Source: Clostridia bacterium
Lineage (GTDB): Bacteria > Bacillota > Clostridia > Lachnospirales > Lachnospiraceae
DNA length: 64,000 nt
Assembly: GCA_910574475.1 (NCBI GenBank)
Contig: CAJTAT010000013.1
Coordinates: 1-64,000, forward strand
Direction of reading: 5' to 3'
Under the pieces are notes generated by a model that saw only the letters and a program-made list of their open reading frames with translations, was not told the DNA's origin and made no database searches. Position numbers and translations under genes: made by a program. Below, one piece after another: positions 7,210-14,577 of the stretch. Position 1 is the first letter of the stretch, and each line of letters opens with the position of its first letter.

Positions 7210-7992
7210 ATGAAAGTAGCAGTATGTGGAAAAGGCGGAAGTGGGAAAAGTACAGTTACAACTTTGCTGGCAAAAGAATTAGCAGGGAGAGGCAAAAAGG
7301 TTCTTGTCATTGACTCAGATGAATCCAATTATGGATTGAGCAGGCAGCTGGGCGTAGACCTGCCCATGGATTTTACTGCTTATTTTGGTGGGAAACAAAA
7401 AGCACTGCAGGATATGATGCTGTCCAATTTTACACACCAGTTTTTTAATGAAACATGGGAGATTCAGGACATACCGGAAGGATATTATTCTGAAAAGGAC
7501 GGTGTAAAGCTGATGTCCAGTGGGAAGATTCATACAGCCAATGAGGGATGCGCCTGTACTATGGGGAATGTACTCATGCAGTTTATAGAACACTTAGTAC
7601 TTTCTGAGGAGGAATATGCGCTGATCGATATGGAGGCCGGGATTGAACATTTTGGTCGGGGAATTGATAACGGTGTGGATTCGATCCTTATGGTGGTAGA
7701 GCCTTCCTATGAATCTCTGGCATTGACAGGGAAAGTTTCTGAATTGGGCACAAGCATCGGAAAACCTGTCTATCTGGTATTCAATAAAGTGGATGGGGAA
7801 AACCAGGAGTGGATGAAGAAGAACGTATGTGAATGTGTGGAGATTCTATGTGAGATACCTGCAGAAAAGAGTATTGCGACCGCAGGATTACAGGGGATAG
7901 AACTTTCAAACGGCTATCCGGCAATGAGCCGTCTGGCTGATTTTTTGGAAAAATGCGGAAGGGGAAAGGAGGCACCGGCTCATGCAAGATAA
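7210..7992 (+). CDS. CooC-type metallocentre maturation ATPase, copy 3
   Basis: 260 residues from ATG 7210. An upstream in-frame ATG at 7039 would add residues encoded by the palindromic element and lacks a ribosome site, whereas TAGGAGAG precedes 7210. Walker A is GKGGSGKST (residues 7-15), Walker A' IDSDESNYGL, the C-x-C pair is Cys114/Cys116 in EGCACTMGN, and switch II is LIDMEAGIEHFGRG. CooC-like, with Ser for Thr variation in the P-loop. The gene overlaps the DUF3786 gene by 11 bases, implying translational coupling. It may serve a different metalloprotein than copies 1 and 2. Confidence 0.9.
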   Translation: MKVAVCGKGGSGKSTVTTLLAKELAGRGKKVLVIDSDESNYGLSRQLGVDLPMDFTAYFGGKQKALQDMMLSNFTHQFFNETWEIQDIPEGYYSEKDGVKLMSSGKIHTANEGCACTMGNVLMQFIEHLVLSEEEYALIDMEAGIEHFGRGIDNGVDSILMVVEPSYESLALTGKVSELGTSIGKPVYLVFNKVDGENQEWMKKNVCECVEILCEIPAEKSIATAGLQGIELSNGYPAMSRLADFLEKCGRGKEAPAHAR

Positions 7993-8593
7993 TCGGGCAT
8001 TTCAACAGATGCTGTTATCTGCAAAAGAACGCATATGCGTTCATACGCCGAAGGAGATTGCGCAAAAGAGTGGCGCGGTATTTCATAAGGACAAGTCCTT
8101 TTTTGAATTGCAGAGCTTAAATCAGAGGATTCAAATTACCTTTCCAGAGTATATATTCCAACCGTGGATTGATGAGTGGCAGCAGCTGGTGATCCTGCAT
8201 TATCTGGACCTGGCGGATGGGACAGTGGTTTCTCCACAGATGATTTCTTTTGGCGCATTAAAAGACGGTCTTATTCGAGGAACGAAATTTGACCATGATA
8301 TGGAAAGGGAGCTTGGAGGCTTTCTGGCCGGAATGACTCAGGGACATCTTTGCAGGATATGCGAAGGGCTTGGAGCGCAGCTTGTAGAAGAACGGGCGGA
8401 TTTGTGCGCTGTATTTCCCTTTCTGCCTCGCTATCCCATCTGGCTGAAGGTTTGGTTTGCGGATGATGAGTTTGGGGCATCTGGAAAACTCTTGATAAGC
8501 AGAAGTGCAGATCATTATCTTACCATTGAGGATGCAGTGACTGCGGGAGAACTTCTGCTCTCAAAGCTGAAGGGAATCTTTGATGGAACATAA
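7982..8593 (+). CDS. DUF3786-family protein
   Basis: 203 residues that fit the DUF3786 pattern: an early FELQSLNQRIQITFPEY segment, the LHYLDLADGTVVSPQMISF core, and the C-terminal FPFLPRYPIWLKVWFADDE then GKLLISRSADHYLTIEDA. DUF3786 proteins have no established activity and tend to accompany corrinoid, nickel or iron-sulfur enzyme maturation genes. The 11-base overlap with CooC copy 3 supports a joint role. There are only two cysteines close together (CRIC), so it is unlikely to be a classical iron-sulfur protein. Cytoplasmic, with no signal or membrane segment. Confidence 0.75.
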   Translation: MQDNRAFQQMLLSAKERICVHTPKEIAQKSGAVFHKDKSFFELQSLNQRIQITFPEYIFQPWIDEWQQLVILHYLDLADGTVVSPQMISFGALKDGLIRGTKFDHDMERELGGFLAGMTQGHLCRICEGLGAQLVEERADLCAVFPFLPRYPIWLKVWFADDEFGASGKLLISRSADHYLTIEDAVTAGELLLSKLKGIFDGT

Positions 8594-8603
8594 GGAGTTC
8601 CCT

Positions 8604-9512
8604 TCAGAGATGCCGCTTTCGGTATTCTGTTGGGAGACATTGAAAAAATGCCTTAAACGCTAAGGTAAATTTACTCTGGCTGTCATAACCGACAGCCTTT
8701 GCAACTTCGGCTATGCTCAATTCGGATTCCCGCAGCATTCTGGCGGCCTGTTCCATGCGGTGTTCTTTGATGTGAGCGGCGATGGAAGTTCCATAAATGG
8801 ATTTAAAGGAGGCTTTTAAAGTAGTTGGATTGATTAAATATTGCCTGGAAAGTTCTTCTATTGTGATACGTTGATCTATATGCTGTGTCAACTGCTCATG
8901 GATTTTACGGACAATATCAATCTGTTCGGCTTGATATTCGGATAATCGTTGTTTAGGTGTGAGTTCTGTTTTACTAAGATAAAGAAGCAATTCCAAAGTC
9001 TTTATTTTCTGGTAGGACAGTTTCAATTCTTCCTGCTGGTCATAAAATGCGGAAAATATATTTTCTGTCTGCTCATTCCTCACAAGAAAAAGCGGGCTGT
9101 CATTTTGACAGAATTTTTCCGGCAATATGGTTTCAAAAATACTGCTGTCTTTCAACAGTTCGGGAGGATTTTTGACGGTTTCCTGTAAATCTATGCAGAT
9201 AGTAAGCCCTTGATAGATACCGCTTGGAAAGCGAAGCACGGAATCCGTACAGGCTTTCATGGTATGAAGGGAAAAATCACCCGGATTCAGATAAATACGG
9301 TTTCCGTTTTTCATTTCCCACACAATCTGCCCGGCTTTACAATAGTTGATCTGAATGATATGCGACATGGCTTTATGATGCACAGAGACCGGATCAGATG
9401 AAAATGTCAGATAACATAATTCTATACCAGGATAAAGAGGAATGATTTCATTTATACTTTTTTGTTGGAGCCTTTTCAACTCTTTTCGTATTTCTATCAA
9501 ATTATCATTCAT
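8604..9512 (-). CDS. AraC-family transcriptional regulator
   Basis: 302 residues from ATG 9512. A longer in-frame start at 9560 would overlap the ArsR gene, while 9512 has GAGG upstream. The N-terminal half is a cupin-like sensor with KAGQIVWEMKNGNRIYLNPGDFSLH. The C-terminal half (about residues 200-300) is the double helix-turn-helix: ITIEELSRQYLINPTTLKASF, YGTSIAAHIKEHRMEQAARML, and SIAEVAKAVGYDSQSKFTLAF. The C-terminal FQCLPTEYRK is typical of the PchR-like AraC group, which often senses siderophores or metals. It converges with the CooC/DUF3786 operon and lies 10 bases behind the ArsR gene, so it is probably in the metal-resistance transcript. Confidence 0.88.
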   Translation of the reverse strand: MNDNLIEIRKELKRLQQKSINEIIPLYPGIELCYLTFSSDPVSVHHKAMSHIIQINYCKAGQIVWEMKNGNRIYLNPGDFSLHTMKACTDSVLRFPSGIYQGLTICIDLQETVKNPPELLKDSSIFETILPEKFCQNDSPLFLVRNEQTENIFSAFYDQQEELKLSYQKIKTLELLLYLSKTELTPKQRLSEYQAEQIDIVRKIHEQLTQHIDQRITIEELSRQYLINPTTLKASFKSIYGTSIAAHIKEHRMEQAARMLRESELSIAEVAKAVGYDSQSKFTLAFKAFFQCLPTEYRKRHL

Positions 9513-9522
9513 AGAGCAGACC

Positions 9523-9891
9523 TCACAATTTGGGGCAGGTGATTTCCATGACCTGCTCAATCATCTGGTGCAACAGGCGTCCTTGTTCCGTATCTGCGGC
9601 ACGGTAGTAAACTTCTTTTCCCTCACGGCGGCAGACAATCAGGCCGCTGTTTTTCAATGGACGGAGGTGGTGGGACACAGCCGGACTTGACATTTCCAAC
9701 ATGGCAGAAATGTTAAGGACACATTCTTCCTGATGGCAGAGCAGCCAAAAAATGCGTATTCTGGTGGTATCGCCAAGCTGTTTGAACACTTCTGCCACCG
9801 TTTGAAAATAATCCACATGTTTTAGTTGTTTTTGTATCAGTTCTGTTTGCTGCACTTCTCCGTGCTGGTGCGGTAATTTCGCATGTTCCAT
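9523..9891 (-). CDS. ArsR/SmtB-family metal-sensing repressor
   Basis: 122 residues from ATG 9891, with GGGAAAGG as ribosome site. The longer frame back to 10005 runs through the promoter region and has no site. The winged helix-turn-helix is complete: VFKQLGDTTRIRIFWLLCHQEECVLNISAMLEMSSPAVSHHLRPLKNSGLIVCRREGKEVYYRA. A His-rich N-terminus (HAKLPHQHGE), Cys residues in the alpha-3 region (CHQEEC) and a C-terminal Cys are candidate zinc/cadmium ligands. It is divergent from the HMA protein and metal ATPase genes across an operator-like palindrome, the classical arrangement for metal-relieved repression. Confidence 0.88.
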   Translation of the reverse strand: MEHAKLPHQHGEVQQTELIQKQLKHVDYFQTVAEVFKQLGDTTRIRIFWLLCHQEECVLNISAMLEMSSPAVSHHLRPLKNSGLIVCRREGKEVYYRAADTEQGRLLHQMIEQVMEITCPKL

Positions 9892-9972
9892 ATTTTTTCC
9901 TTTCCCTTTTACGTGCATTTCGCCCAAATGGAAATACTTTTCGCCCGTTTGGGAGGGAATGCCTGAACAGTA

Positions 9973-10034
9973 TTGACGAGTGCCTTTCTGTGTATTATAC
10001 TGCAACCATGATGATTAAACAAGTACTTAATCAT
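9973..10034 (+). promoter_or_regulatory. Promoter and ArsR-type operator of the metal-export operon
   Basis: TTGACG (9973-9978), 17-base spacer, TATACT (9996-10001). The expected start falls on the palindrome ATGATTAA (10011-10018) - 8 bases - TTAATCAT (10027-10034), which has the size and AT-rich twofold symmetry of ArsR/SmtB operators. Repressor bound here would block the HMA/ATPase transcript and possibly its own divergent promoter. Confidence 0.75.
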
Positions 10035-10068
10035 TAAATTAAAAAATGGATATAGGAGGACTTTTCCA

Positions 10069-10287
10069 ATGAAAAAGACTTACAAGATCGAGGTAGATTG
10101 TGCCAACTGCGCCAATCTGATGGAGGATGCAGCCCGCAAGACCGCTGGTGTACAGAGCGCAACCGTCAATTTTATGACGCAGAAAATGATCGTGGAATTT
10201 GACGAGGGACAGGAGCCGAAGGATGTTATGAAGAATGTGTTGGATGCCTGCAAGAAAGTGGAGCCGGACTGCGAGATTTTCCTGTAA
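10069..10287 (+). CDS. Free-standing heavy-metal-associated (HMA) domain metallochaperone
   Basis: 72 residues forming a single ferredoxin-fold HMA domain. The metal site is CANC at residues 11-14 (in EVDCANCANLMEDA). The rest fits beta-alpha-beta (VQSATVNFMTQKMIVEF, then DVMKNVLDACKKVEPDCEIFL). The x-N-C form of the motif and acidic surroundings resemble the N-terminal domain of Zn/Cd ATPases rather than copper CopZ (C-x-x-C with Met upstream). The following P-type ATPase lacks such a domain, so this protein probably supplies the missing metal-delivery module in trans. Strong GGAGG ribosome site. Confidence 0.85.
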   Translation: MKKTYKIEVDCANCANLMEDAARKTAGVQSATVNFMTQKMIVEFDEGQEPKDVMKNVLDACKKVEPDCEIFL

Positions 10288-10310
10288 GCGGTAGCAGCCC
10301 ATGAAAAGGT

Positions 10311-10355
10311 GACACCCTGAAAATGCCCAGCTGCAGTTTTGGGGTGTCTTTTTTA
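10311..10355 (+). terminator. Intrinsic terminator between HMA gene and ATPase gene
   Basis: GACACCC-T-GAAAA stem partner TTTTGGGGTGTC with a 13-base loop, followed by TTTTTTA. It would let the small chaperone be made in excess over the ATPase through partial termination. Confidence 0.8.
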
Positions 10356-10402
10356 TCAGAAACGATTAAACAGTTAAGCATATTTTGAAAGGAGTTTTTA
10401 CC

Positions 10403-12418
10403 ATGCAGGAATTAGTAATCAGCATATTGCTGACAGTTGTTATTATAATGGCTGCGGCGCTTCTTCTTTTTATCGGAAGTCGTAAAGACGGTATGACAAA
10501 AAAGCAAAGAGTTATGATGGTTCGGATTTTAATCAGCGCCGGAATCTTATTGGCTCTCCAGTTTATTTCCGCAGAGATGTTTGATACGGCCTGCGAATAT
10601 TTATTCCCGTCCGCAGGAAGATGGCTTCGTTTTGGGTGCTATCTGGTTGACTATCTGATTATCGGATATGACATTCTGAGGAAAGCTGCAAAGGGCATTA
10701 AAAACCGTCAGGTATTTGACGAGAGTTTTTTGATGGCAGTGGCTACGATTGGAGCAATGGCTCTGGCTGTTTATGAGAATGGAGAATATCTGGAATCCAT
10801 TGCCGTCATGCTGTTTTACCAGATTGGGGAATGGTTCCAGGGCTATGCAGTTGGTAAGAGCCGCCGCAATATCAGCAACCTGATGGATATCCGTCCCGAT
10901 TATGCGAATGTAGAGAGGAACGGAAAGTTAGAGCAGGTAGACCCGGATGAAGTAGGGATTGGAAGCGTGATTGTTGTCCAGCCGGGAGAGAAAGTGCCGA
11001 TTGACGGTACGATTGTTGAGGGCAATTCCAGCCTGAATACCAGTGCGCTGACTGGGGAAAGTCTGCCAAGGGAGGCAAAGGTTGGCGACGAAGTAATCAG
11101 TGGATGCATCAGCATGACCGGTGTATTGAAGATACAGACCACAAAGGAGTTTGGAGAATCTACGGTTTCTAAGATTTTGGATTTGGTAGAAAATGCAAGT
11201 TCACGCAAATCAAAGTCGGAAGATTTTATCTCAAAATTTGCAAAAATCTATACTCCTGCTGTCTGCTATGCTGCATTGACACTGGCGTTCCTCCCTCCTG
11301 TTGTCCGTATGCTTTTTATGGGACTGCCTGCTGATTGGGGGGTATGGGTTTACCGGGCGTTGACATTCCTTGTTATCAGCTGCCCTTGTGCCCTTGTAAT
11401 CAGTATTCCATTAAGTTTCTTTGCGGGAATCGGCGGAGCAAGCAAGGAGGGCGTGTTGGTAAAAGGTTCCAACTATCTGGAAATCCTTTCACAGACCAAG
11501 TACGTTGTTTTTGATAAAACCGGAACCATGACAAAAGGCGTTTTTGAAGTAAATGGAATTCACCATTCTACTATAGAGAATGAAAAACTGTTAGAGTATG
11601 CGGCTCTTGCAGAGAGTGCATCTTCCCACCCCATCAGCAAGAGCTTGCAACGGGCATATGGGAAAGAGATTGACCGAACCCGTGTATCGGATATACAGGA
11701 AATCAGCGGAAATGGCGTGACTGCAAAAGTAGACGGCATGGAGGTTGCAGCCGGGAATGATAAACTGATGAAACACCTGAACATTCCTTATAAAGACTGT
11801 CACCAGACCGGAACGATTATCCACATGGCAGTGGGTGGGAAATATGCAGGGCATATTGTGATTTCCGATATTATCAAACCTCATTCTAAAGCAGCGATTA
11901 CGGAATTAAAGAAAGCAGGTGTAGAAAGATCCGTCATGCTGACGGGGGATGCAAAGAAAGTGGCAAATCAGGTGGCTTCCTCTCTTGGGATTGACGAGGT
12001 TTACAGTGAACTTCTGCCAGCAGATAAGGTGGATAAGGTGGAAGAACTTCTGCGAGTGAAGCTGGGCAAGGCAAAACTGGCATTTGTGGGTGACGGTATC
12101 AATGACGCACCGGTGCTTTCCAGAGCGGATATTGGTATTGCTATGGGAGCAATGGGTTCTGATGCGGCAATCGAAGCGGCGGATATAGTCTTGATGGATG
12201 ATGATCCGATTAAGATTGCAAAAGCAATCAAAATTTCAAGGAAGTGTCTACGGATTGTTTATCAGAATATTACGATGGCGCTTGTTGTAAAGTTTGCCTG
12301 CCTTGCATTAGGAGCTGTGGGCATTGCGAATATGTATCTGGCGATTTTTGCAGATGTGGGTGTTATGATTCTTGCTGTGCTGAACGCAATCCGTTGCCTG
12401 TTTGTGAAAAAGCTGTAA
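10403..12418 (+). CDS. P1B-type heavy-metal ATPase (Zn/Cd/Co export type)
   Basis: 671 residues from ATG 10403, with AAAGGAG eight bases before it. Eight membrane spans are expected. Motifs in order are TGES near residue 216 (actuator), the intramembrane metal site SCPCALVIS near 325-333, the phosphorylation site DKTGTMTKG near 371, the P1B His-Pro in SSHPISKS near 412, and GDGINDAPVLSRADIG near 563. It exports soft divalent metals using ATP. There is no N-terminal HMA domain, unusual for the CadA/ZntA branch, and the domain is encoded separately just upstream. It belongs to the ArsR-controlled operon. Confidence 0.93.
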   Translation: MQELVISILLTVVIIMAAALLLFIGSRKDGMTKKQRVMMVRILISAGILLALQFISAEMFDTACEYLFPSAGRWLRFGCYLVDYLIIGYDILRKAAKGIKNRQVFDESFLMAVATIGAMALAVYENGEYLESIAVMLFYQIGEWFQGYAVGKSRRNISNLMDIRPDYANVERNGKLEQVDPDEVGIGSVIVVQPGEKVPIDGTIVEGNSSLNTSALTGESLPREAKVGDEVISGCISMTGVLKIQTTKEFGESTVSKILDLVENASSRKSKSEDFISKFAKIYTPAVCYAALTLAFLPPVVRMLFMGLPADWGVWVYRALTFLVISCPCALVISIPLSFFAGIGGASKEGVLVKGSNYLEILSQTKYVVFDKTGTMTKGVFEVNGIHHSTIENEKLLEYAALAESASSHPISKSLQRAYGKEIDRTRVSDIQEISGNGVTAKVDGMEVAAGNDKLMKHLNIPYKDCHQTGTIIHMAVGGKYAGHIVISDIIKPHSKAAITELKKAGVERSVMLTGDAKKVANQVASSLGIDEVYSELLPADKVDKVEELLRVKLGKAKLAFVGDGINDAPVLSRADIGIAMGAMGSDAAIEAADIVLMDDDPIKIAKAIKISRKCLRIVYQNITMALVVKFACLALGAVGIANMYLAIFADVGVMILAVLNAIRCLFVKKL

Positions 12419-12434
12419 GAAAGGTAGGGTTCCT

Positions 12435-12535
12435 TTGGCTGAATATCAGGACAGTCAATTTTATGTAGGACTCAAAGAAAGCGATCTGTACATTTTAACG
12501 GCGCAGGGACGAACATGTGCAAATAGTTATTGAAA
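12435..12535 (+). pseudogene. Short unidentified remnant after the metal ATPase
   Basis: A 32-codon frame (LAEYQDSQFYVGLKESDLY and onward, stop at 12533-12535) with no ribosome site. It may be the front of a broken gene. Nothing recognisable. Confidence 0.2.
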
Positions 12536-12570
12536 AAGGGGCAGAGTTTGCAGGAATTAAAATTTTTTAA

Positions 12571-12750
12571 AGAAAGTTTGTGGTAGATGCAGCTTTTGAA
12601 CTTGCCCAAAATGGAGGAATGGAGCAAGTTATGGTCAAAACAATAGCAGATAAGATCGGCTGCTCTGTACAGCCAATTTACAGCTATAGTACGAACATGG
12701 AGGGATTGCGGCGAGAGGTAGAGGAGCGGGCAAAATGCTTCATCAGATGA
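12571..12750 (+). pseudogene. TetR-family regulator, N-terminal fragment
   Basis: The frame encodes VDAAFELAQNGGMEQVMVKT then IADKIGCSVQPIYSYSTNME and GLRREVEERA before a stop at 12748-12750. This is the N-terminal TetR helix-turn-helix (helices 1-4), but no start codon or ribosome site is present at the front and the ligand domain is gone. The following sequence continues in another frame with a flavodoxin-like tail, so a deletion fused two neighbouring genes. Confidence 0.65.
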
Positions 12751-13027
12751 AATTTTTTCACAACAGGCATGGGCAAACAATTTGACAGTAGAAGAATTGC
12801 ATGAAATTCCGCATTTCTATATGCCAGGCGGTCTGCGTTATGAAAAAATGCCAGTGGTTGAAAAAATAATGATGAAAGTTTTCGTCGCTGTTATGAATAC
12901 TAAGTTAAAGAACAAAAAGAATAAAACAGAGGAAGACAGGGAATTTGAACGGGTAATTTTAACATCCTACGACATTTCATCAGAAGAGTATATTAAGCCT
13001 TTAGTACCCTCAGTGAACAAAGGGTAA
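12749..13027 (+). pseudogene. Flavodoxin-domain protein, C-terminal fragment
   Basis: The frame reads into LTVEELHEIPHFYMPGGLRYEKMP, then VVEKIMMKVFVAVMNTKLKN and ends ILTSYDISSEEYIKPLVPSV. This matches the C-terminal third of HemG-like flavodoxin-domain proteins (pattern CFYLRGGFDYSKL ... LMKML ... YDKPVDF ... IKPLI). The FMN-binding N-terminal part is missing. Any translation would have to start at TTG 12782 without a ribosome site. The family call is by motif memory and moderately sure. Confidence 0.45.
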
Positions 13028-13044
13028 GCCTATTTGAGAACTAT

Positions 13045-13115
13045 CGCAGTAAAGGAGCAGAGAAAAATTTGACTAGATATGCCTTTCCTCTTAATTTTTC
13101 TCACTACACGCCGAA
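13045..13115. repeat. Palindromic element related to the one at 7070
   Basis: Arms GAGAAAAATT (13060-13069) and AATTTTTCTC (13093-13102) around a loop containing GCCTTTCC, preceded by GTAAAG and followed by CACTACACGCC. The copy at 7070 has GGTAAAG before, GCCCTTTCG in the loop and CATTACAGG after, so the two look like diverged members of one family. Confidence 0.45.
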
Positions 13116-13180
13116 ATAATAAATATAAAGATGATTTCTACATTTTTCCACAGGTAGATGAAAAAGGAGGAGAGAATGTA

Positions 13181-13798
13181 ATGAGAATTGATAACACGTA
13201 TGCTTATACGTCTGCGAACACAGCGGCTACAGCTGCAGCGGCCACGACTGCCGGACAGAATAAAGAAGTAGTGGATGCTGTGACAAAAGACGGAGCATCA
13301 AAAGCGAATACGGATCGTGTTGAACTTAGCAATGACACAAAAGTTACAAAAAAGATGAGTGACGCTGAGAGAGCAGAATTAGTGAAGAGCCTGAAGGCAG
13401 ATCTTGACAATCAGACAACTCGTTTTACTAACATGATGATGCAGATGTTCCAGAAGCAAGGCATTACAGGTCTGAAAGCAGGTAGTGACAGCTTTTGGAG
13501 ACAGATTGCCAGCGGTAATTTCACAGTAGATGCCAAGACAAAGGCTGAGGCACAGGAAGCAATTTCTGAGGATGGATACTGGGGTGTAAAGCAGACTTCT
13601 CAGAGAATCTTTGATTTTGCAAAGGCACTTGCTGGGGATGATGTTGAGCAGATGAAGAAAATGCAGGCTGCGGTAGAGAAGGGATTCGGACAGGCTAAAA
13701 GTGCCTGGGGAGGAGAACTTCCTTCTATCTCAGGTGAAACCTACAATGCAGTCAGCGATTTGTTTGATGAGTACTATGCACAGGCTGGCGATAAATAA
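13181..13798 (+). CDS. Conserved hypothetical protein (DUF5610-like C-terminus)
   Basis: 205 residues from ATG 13181, with AAGGAGGAG upstream. The longer frame from 13079 would translate the palindromic element. The first ~60 residues are low-complexity Ala/Thr/Asn-rich and probably disordered, followed by a helical domain with MSDAERAELVKSLKADLDNQ and a C-terminal AVEKGFGQAKSAWGGELPSIS then TYNAVSDLFDEYY. The ending (FGxA...GGxLPxIS.xTY.AV) resembles DUF5610-type proteins of unknown function. No signal peptide or membrane segment. It is followed by its own terminator, so it is a single-gene unit. Confidence 0.7.
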   Translation: MRIDNTYAYTSANTAATAAAATTAGQNKEVVDAVTKDGASKANTDRVELSNDTKVTKKMSDAERAELVKSLKADLDNQTTRFTNMMMQMFQKQGITGLKAGSDSFWRQIASGNFTVDAKTKAEAQEAISEDGYWGVKQTSQRIFDFAKALAGDDVEQMKKMQAAVEKGFGQAKSAWGGELPSISGETYNAVSDLFDEYYAQAGDK

Positions 13799-13813
13799 GA
13801 CAGGAAATTGAGA

Positions 13814-13862
13814 TGGCTGCTGCTTTCATTGATTGACTCAATTGGGGCAGCAGCATTTTTCT
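13814..13862 (+). terminator. Intrinsic terminator after the 13181 gene
   Basis: GCTGCTGC pairs with GCAGCAGC across a roughly 26-base loop and is followed by ATTTTTCT. Confidence 0.8.
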
Positions 13863-13925
13863 GATAATTATAACAGTTTAGCCGTGTATCTCATATTCGT
13901 ATACTGAAAAAAATCAATTTTCCTC

Positions 13926-13954
13926 TTGCCAAAGTTTCATATATATGATAAGAT
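13926..13954 (+). promoter_or_regulatory. Promoter of the first tRNA cluster
   Basis: TTGCCA (13926-13931), 17-base spacer, TAAGAT (13949-13954), about 70 bases before tRNA-Glu. Confidence 0.55.
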
Positions 13955-14025
13955 AATTTGCGTTGAGAAAACTGATTAGGCACTTGTTTTCAATATGTAA
14001 AAGCCCCAAGGGGCAAATAGAAGAC

Positions 14026-14097
14026 GGCTCCTTGGTCAAGCGGTTAAGACATCGCCCTTTCACGGCGGTAACACGGGTTCGATTCCCGTAGGAGTCA
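14026..14097 (+). tRNA. tRNA-Glu (anticodon TTC)
   Basis: Cloverleaf folds with acceptor GGCTCCT/AGGAGTC, anticodon loop CTTTCAC and GGTTCGATTCC T-arm. No encoded CCA. First of five tRNAs in the cluster. Confidence 0.95.
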
Positions 14098-14106
14098 TTG
14101 TTACTT

Positions 14107-14180
14107 GGACCCATAGCTCAGTTGGTTAGAGCAACCGGCTCATAACCGGTCGGTCCTGGGTTCGAGTCCCCGTGGGTCCA
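14107..14180 (+). tRNA. tRNA with CAT anticodon (Met or lysidine-modified Ile2)
   Basis: Acceptor GGACCCA/TGGGTCC, anticodon loop CTCATAA. CAT may be elongator Met or Ile2. The GGCTCATAACC anticodon arm resembles Firmicutes Ile2, but reading alone does not decide. Confidence 0.92.
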
Positions 14181-14206
14181 TTTTATTTTAATAATTTATA
14201 TGTTTT

Positions 14207-14280
14207 GGCCCGATGGCTCAGTTGGTTAGAGCGCCGCCCTGTCACGGCGGAGGTCGTGGGTTCGAGTCCCATTCGGGTCG
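14207..14280 (+). tRNA. tRNA-Asp (anticodon GTC)
   Basis: Acceptor GGCCCGA/TCGGGTC, anticodon loop CTGTCAC, discriminator G as expected for Asp. Confidence 0.95.
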
Positions 14281-14309
14281 TTGCTGTTGGACAAATTATT
14301 TACAGATAA

Positions 14310-14382
14310 GGGATCTTAGCTCAGCTGGGAGAGCATCTGCCTTACAAGCAGAGGGTCATAGGTTCGAGCCCTATAGGTCCCA
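14310..14382 (+). tRNA. tRNA-Val (anticodon TAC)
   Basis: Acceptor GGGATCT/AGGTCCC with one G-U pair, anticodon loop CTTACAA. Confidence 0.95.
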
Positions 14383-14406
14383 TTTTGCAGAGTAATCTGC
14401 GAAAAT

Positions 14407-14492
14407 GCCGGCGTGGCGGAACAGGCAGACGCACAGGACTTAAAATCCTGCGGGACTAATCTCCCGTACCGGTTCGATTCCGGTCGCCGGCA
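14407..14492 (+). tRNA. tRNA-Leu (anticodon TAA)
   Basis: Class II tRNA with a long variable arm (GCGGGACTAATCTCCCGT), acceptor GCCGGCG/CGCCGGC, anticodon loop CTTAAAA. Confidence 0.95.
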
Positions 14493-14498
14493 GTTACT

Positions 14499-14537
14499 CA
14501 GAGGAGACGTTGGACTTTCCAGCGTTTCCTCATTTTT
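14499..14537 (+). terminator. Terminator of the first tRNA cluster
   Basis: GAGGAGACGTTGG pairs with CCAGCGTTTCCTC (two G-U/U-G pairs) and is followed by ATTTTTTTA. Confidence 0.9.
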
Positions 14538-14577
14538 TTACAGTAACGGAACTTATTATTAGTAGGAGGATATTATC

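Noticed and set aside
14026..14492. tRNA cluster as a prophage or integrative element attachment site
   Set aside because: No integrase gene and no repeated tRNA 3' end flank either cluster.
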